The position numbers and the translations under genes are program-made. From Anaeromyces robustus (taxonomy: Eukaryota; Neocallimastigomycota; Neocallimastigomycetes; Neocallimastigales; Neocallimastigaceae), in the NCBI GenBank assembly GCA_002104895.1, contig MCFG01000379.1:5001-17500 (forward strand): a DNA stretch of 12,500 nt, in the 5' to 3' direction. The notes under the pieces were generated by a model. It did no database searches. It saw only the letters and a list, made by a program, of their open reading frames with translations, and was not told the origin of the DNA. Positions 10,708 through 12,500 of this stretch are shown one piece after another. The first letter of the stretch is position 1. Each line of letters opens with the position of its first letter.

Positions 10708-11173
10708 AATATTATTTCACTTCACTTCACTGTATGTATAAGAGAAAATAGAAGATTTTAAATTCTATTTGCATTTGCCCATTTGAAAATTTTTATATAT
10801 ATATATATATAAAAATGCAACTCATAATTCATAGTAATATAAGTTACTATAAATTATTTTATTCACTTTTTTTTCTTAATGTTTACATATTTGGTAATTT
10901 GTCTTAAATTATTAACAAAAAAAAAGTCAAGTTTGAAATTTCATTATTTTTTTTTGTTTTTTCTTTAATATTTTATTTATTGTTTTTTATACTTAAATTG
11001 ATATAATAATTCATTGTATTAAAAAATAGTTTTATTTATTTATTTATTTATTATATATATATATTAAGATGAAATGATTTTCATATTCTTATTATTAATT
11101 ATTAATATAGATATAATAATATTATTAATAAAATAGGCTAACAAGCAAAAAATTATATTAAATATATTTGAAA
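10708..11173. other. Gene-free stretch after the mannosyltransferase
   Basis: AT-rich sequence with a short CACTT direct repeat near 10718-10730, (AT)n near 10795-10811, T-rich runs near 10867-10875 and 10947-10956, (TTTA)n near 11035-11051 and (AT)n near 11053-11064. No coding or RNA gene was recognised. Confidence 0.65.
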
Positions 11174-11687
11174 ATGATATTATATTCACTTATAGAAGAA
11201 TATGAAAATAGCAACAACAACGACAATAATAACAATAACAATAATAACGATAACAGTTATAATAATAACAATAATAACAACGACAACAGTTATAATAATA
11301 ACAATAATAACAACGACAACAGTTATAATAATAATAATAGTAACAATTACAGCAATAACAATTAAACAATAATAATAATAACAATTACAACGACAACAAT
11401 GATAATAACAATTACAGCAATAACAATTAAACAATAATAATAATATCAATTACAGCAATAACAATTAAACAATAATAATAATAACAATTAAACAATAATA
11501 ATAACAATTACAGCAATAATAATAACAATTACAGCAATAACAATTAAACAATAATAATAATAACAATTACAGGAATAATAACAACAGCAATAATAATAAC
11601 AATTACAGCAACAATTACAACAAAAACAATAAAAATAACAACAATAACAACAATAATAATAATAACAATAACAACAACAACAACAAC

Positions 11688-11738
<51 letters not shown>

Positions 11739-11780
11739 TTAGAAATATTAATTAATTATATTCAAGAAAATCAAATTTAA
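11174..11780 (+). pseudogene. Decayed asparagine-repeat gene, first copy
   Basis: An ATG at 11174 opens a frame beginning MILYSLIEEYENSN and running through Asn/Asp/Ser/Tyr repeats to a stop at 11363-11365. Repeats of the type CAATTAAAC then introduce stops and frame changes about every 35-45 bp. From 11541 to 11780 the Asn-coding frame is open again without an ATG and ends in LEILINYIQENQI. The non-repetitive ends look like protein sequence, and the tail faintly resembles the helices of ankyrin-like proteins common in gut fungi, but this is a guess. No GT-AG intron pattern that would join the pieces was seen. Read as a broken gene or an Asn-coding minisatellite. Confidence 0.35.
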
Positions 11781-12007
11781 AATTTAAAAAAAAAAGTATT
11801 AATATTAATATTAATATTAATATTATTAAATATAATGTAAATAAAAAAAATGTAAATAAATAAATTCATAAATTCATAATTTTTATTCTTCGTTACTAAT
11901 TTACTAATCTTCTTATATATAAAACAAGACTAAATAATTTTAATAATTTTTCAAATATAACAATTAAACAATAATAATAATAACAATTACAGCAATAACA
12001 ATTAAAC

Positions 12008-12073
<66 letters not shown>
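11205..12073 (+). repeat. AAT/AAC (Asn-coding) minisatellite region
   Basis: Long stretches of AAT and AAC triplets with recurring AGTTATAAT, AATTACAGC and AACAATTAAAC variants, ending in a pure AAT array near 11686-11738 and another near 12008-12070. A section of non-repetitive sequence (11739-11959) separates the two arrays. Confidence 0.9.
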
Positions 12074-12260
12074 GCGATTTTAGAAATATTAATTAATTAT
12101 ATTCAAGAAAATCAAATTGTTTAAAAGATAAAAAATAATATTAATATTTAATATTATTAAATATAATGTAAATAAAAAAAATGTAAATAAATAAATAAAT
12201 TCATAATTTTTATTCTTCGTTACTAATTTACTAAATAATTTTAATAATTTTTCAAATATA
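11739..12260 (+). repeat. Tandem duplication of the Asn-repeat gene tail
   Basis: The non-repetitive block at 11739-11959 recurs at 12080-12260, each preceded by an AAT array in the same frame. Both encode LEILINYIQENQI; the second continues with Val before its stop (12122-12124), while the first stops at 11778-11780. The second copy lacks 26 bp that in the first lie between direct repeats of ACTAA (11903-11907 and 11929-11933), a deletion typical of slippage or microhomology repair. The two copies also differ in an AT-rich tract after the stop. Confidence 0.9.
11999..12124 (+). pseudogene. Second copy of the Asn-repeat gene tail
   Basis: The frame is open from 11999 to 12124: a short lead-in, about twenty Asn codons, then KAILEILINYIQENQIV. 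It has no ATG and starts right after a stop, so it is a duplicated 3' fragment and not an independent gene. Origin of the protein is not recognised. Confidence 0.35.
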
Positions 12261-12500
12261 TACAAATATATAAAACCATAAAACACATAAAAAAAGCTTT
12301 TTTTTTTTTTTTTTTATTTTTTTATTTTTGTTTATTTTATTTGCAATATACAATATTATTGTATTTTATTTGTTGGTTTTGTTTTATTTTGTTTTTTTGT
12401 TTTGAATATTATATATATATTTAATATATATTAATACTAATATCAAAAGTAAAAAAAATAAATATTTTTTGTTTTTATTTTTGTAATATAAAAACAAATA
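12125..12500. other. AT-rich end of the window
   Basis: Includes the rest of the duplicated block (to 12260), a T run at about 12299-12316 preceded by AAAAAAAGC, TTTTA/TTTTG-rich sequence and an (AT)n run near 12411-12420. No gene was recognised. Anything starting here would continue outside the window. Confidence 0.6.

Overview
The window is an extremely AT-rich eukaryotic sequence with two recognisable protein-coding loci in about 12.5 kb of A/T homopolymers, (ATT)n, (TTTA)n and poly-asparagine-coding repeats. The best fit is an anaerobic gut fungus (Neocallimastigomycota). This rests on the base composition, a fungal-type GT71 alpha-mannosyltransferase, Asn-repeat sequence, and a secreted hydrolase whose catalytic half looks bacterial but whose N-terminal Cys-rich modules are of the kind fused to fungal secreted lysozyme-like enzymes. 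The assignment is an inference; a dictyostelid-like protist is the main alternative and fits less well.

Layout. 1-1457: gene-free AT desert. 1458-2515 and 6838-7895: two arms of an apparently perfect 1,058-bp inverted repeat (mirror positions always sum to 9353), each ending outward in a (TTTA)~41 microsatellite of identical length. The 4.3-kb interior (2516-6837) holds a GC-richer island on the minus strand ending in a 38-nt poly(A) (read as T at 3178-3215; probably a short retroelement), then the hydrolase gene (about 3552-4439, +), then 2.4 kb of gene-free repeats with one strong hairpin and one hairpin cluster. No transposase is visible, so the 6.4-kb structure resembles a foldback or non-autonomous large-TIR element, or an inverted segmental duplication, carrying the hydrolase as cargo.

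7896-8596: just outside the right arm is a second GC-richer, non-coding, hairpin-rich island (about 7917-8115), then a 92-bp palindromic mini-element (8210-8301). 8597-10657 (+): a complete intron-free GT71 mannosyltransferase of 686 residues. It is a type II membrane protein with a long, in-frame repetitive stem packed with N-glycosylation sequons. Two mutually exclusive hairpins lie at its stop codon. 11174-12260: a decayed asparagine-repeat locus whose 3' end is tandemly duplicated, followed by AT-rich sequence to the end.

The genes do not form an operon or an evident pathway. One would act outside the cell on peptidoglycan-like substrates, the other in the Golgi on glycoproteins. The most unusual features are the long identical inverted repeat around a probable horizontally acquired hydrolase, and the two unexplained GC-richer structured islands in or beside it.
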